From Desulfobacterales bacterium (GTDB taxonomy: Bacteria; Desulfobacterota; Desulfobacteria; Desulfobacterales; Desulfobacteraceae), in NCBI GenBank assembly GCA_022361095.1, contig JAKSBO010000079.1, positions 1-5,782 on the forward strand: DNA of 5,782 nucleotides. Reading direction: 5' to 3'. The position numbers and the translations under genes are program-made. Of this stretch, positions 4,796 to 5,782 are shown piece by piece. Positions within the stretch are counted from its first letter, which is position 1. Each line of letters starts with the position of its first letter. The notes below the pieces were generated by a model, which did no database searches, was not told the origin of the DNA, and was given only the letters and a program-made list of their open reading frames with translations.

Positions 4796-5782
4796 TTTTA
4801 CCGTGGGGATCTGTTTTGGGGCTGCCTAATTTTTTATCCAGGTAGGCCAGGGTCTGGGCCTGATCTAAATGTTCCAGCTGATGGGCTGTGGCATGAACCT
4901 CTTTTTCCGGGGTGCCGATGCTCTTGAGGTAAGTCTCCCAGAGGCGATGGGCCCGCAGTACGGTACTGGCCTCTTTTTCCCCTTTGTCTGTCAAAGAATA
5001 GTTTTGGCCCTCATGCCGCAGCAAACCGTCCTGGACCATTCGTCGAAGGGCTTTGCCTAACCCTTTGCCTTCACCGGCATATTTGCGGATAAGGTTGGGG
5101 GGGGCGGTCTTTCCGTTTCGAAGCACTGTGGTTAGAACATCTTCCATTAACTGCTGGGGTACAAGATTTCTCAGCCGCATCCATCGGGCAAGCAGACCGT
5201 ATTTGGGTGCAACCGTCAAAACCACCAGGAACTGCAGGGTGCAAAAAAGCATGATGGCACCGCCGCCGGCCGAGTCCAGCCAAACACAGAGATAAAGCCC
5301 CCCGACAACGGATGAGACACCGAACAGGGCTGCCAGCATCATCATCTTGTCCAGGCGGTCAGAGAGAAGATAGGCTGTTGCCGCCGGGGTGATGAGAAGC
5401 CCCACCACCAGAATCACCCCCACCATGCTTACCGCAGAGACCACCACCAAAGAGACGCAAGTGGTAAACAGGTAGTCCAGAAAGACAACGGGCAGGCCGA
5501 TGGAAGCGGCCATGACCGGGTCAAAGGTGGCCAGTTGAAAATGCCGGAAAAACAGGATGATCACAGTCAAAACGCCCGCAGCCACAAAAGCCGAAACCCA
5601 CAGATCCGTATCTGCCACCCCCAGGATATCGCCCATGATAAAATGCATCAGATCAATGTGGATGTAATGCCGGAAAATGGAAACCGCCACCACACCCAGG
5701 GCAAAAATTCCCGTATACATGATTCCGATGGCCGTATCCTCTTTGACCCGGGAGATCCTTGAGACGAAACTGATCAGGGCCA
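4782..5782 (-). CDS. Metal ABC transporter permease fused to a DtxR/MntR-type repressor domain (5' end outside window)
   Basis: The frame is open to the right edge; upstream of ATG 5720 it still codes for family sequence (SRISRVKEDTAIGI), so that Met is internal and the start lies beyond the window. Counting from it, residues 1-180 are the C-terminal part of an ABC-3 family permease (ZnuB/MntB/SitD type), with hydrophobic segments near 2-16, 41-58, 77-97, 99-118, 126-147 and 153-171. It would move Mn, Fe or Zn across the inner membrane with an ATPase and binding protein not seen here. Residues 188-312 are a cytoplasmic DtxR/MntR-like domain: a winged helix (about 190-250) and a metal-binding dimerisation part with H258, E262, H276, H280, E283 and H284 at the spacing of DtxR H79, E83, H98, C102, E105 and H106. 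MED at 192-194 matches the N-terminal ligand region of MntR. PHG..IP at 305-311 is typical of DtxR proteins. The fusion resembles chlamydial YtgCR, in which the repressor part is released. Confidence 0.92.
   Translation of the reverse strand, partial: ALISFVSRISRVKEDTAIGIMYTGIFALGVVAVSIFRHYIHIDLMHFIMGDILGVADTDLWVSAFVAAGVLTVIILFFRHFQLATFDPVMAASIGLPVVFLDYLFTTCVSLVVVSAVSMVGVILVVGLLITPAATAYLLSDRLDKMMMLAALFGVSSVVGGLYLCVWLDSAGGGAIMLFCTLQFLVVLTVAPKYGLLARWMRLRNLVPQQLMEDVLTTVLRNGKTAPPNLIRKYAGEGKGLGKALRRMVQDGLLRHEGQNYSLTDKGEKEASTVLRAHRLWETYLKSIGTPEKEVHATAHQLEHLDQAQTLAYLDKKLGSPKTDPHGKIIPD

Noticed and set aside
4796..4850. T-rich stretches after the small exported-protein gene as a plus-strand terminator
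   Set aside because: No stable stem precedes the T-runs, and the bases are coding sequence of the minus-strand gene.

Overview
This window looks like chromosomal DNA from a Gram-negative anaerobe, most likely a deltaproteobacterium of the Desulfobacterales type. That assignment is an inference from moderate GC, a hybrid histidine kinase, a DUF299 regulator, small CQLG-type proteins and two exported proteins of uncharacterised type; there is no rRNA or other marker to prove it. No rRNA, tRNA, CRISPR array, insertion sequence or phage gene was seen. Both ends cut through genes.

Left part (1-1400, + strand): the C-terminal part of a hybrid sensor histidine kinase (ATPase domain plus receiver domain), then a 121-residue GGQ-domain release-factor-like protein. 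Middle (1401-2004): a minus-strand gene for a 143-residue protein made of two copies of one small domain, each ending in a CQLG-[LI]-F motif. It diverges from the next gene across an 81-bp intergenic region.

Centre (2005-3283, + strand): a pyruvate phosphate dikinase / PEP synthase regulatory protein (DUF299), followed after 22 bp by a small three-helix membrane protein. Then comes a 267-bp gap (3284-3550) with a candidate promoter, two copies of an 8-bp palindrome and a strong terminator-like hairpin just before the next ribosome binding site.

Right part (3551-4795, + strand): two closely spaced genes for exported proteins. The first carries a signal peptide and a receiver-like domain in which the phospho-acceptor Asp is replaced by Asn and the conserved Lys by Thr. 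The second is an unrecognised small secreted protein. Converging on them, with a 14-bp overlap of the 3' ends, is a minus-strand gene (4782 to beyond 5782) for a metal ABC transporter permease fused to a C-terminal DtxR/MntR-type metal-sensing repressor domain, an architecture also known from chlamydial YtgCR.

The genes do not form one obvious pathway. The main themes are signalling (kinase, pseudo-receiver), control of central carbon flux (DUF299), ribosome rescue and metal uptake with a built-in sensor. The most unusual items are the apparently exported degenerate receiver with its hairpin-bearing leader, the permease-repressor fusion and the duplicated CQLG-motif protein.
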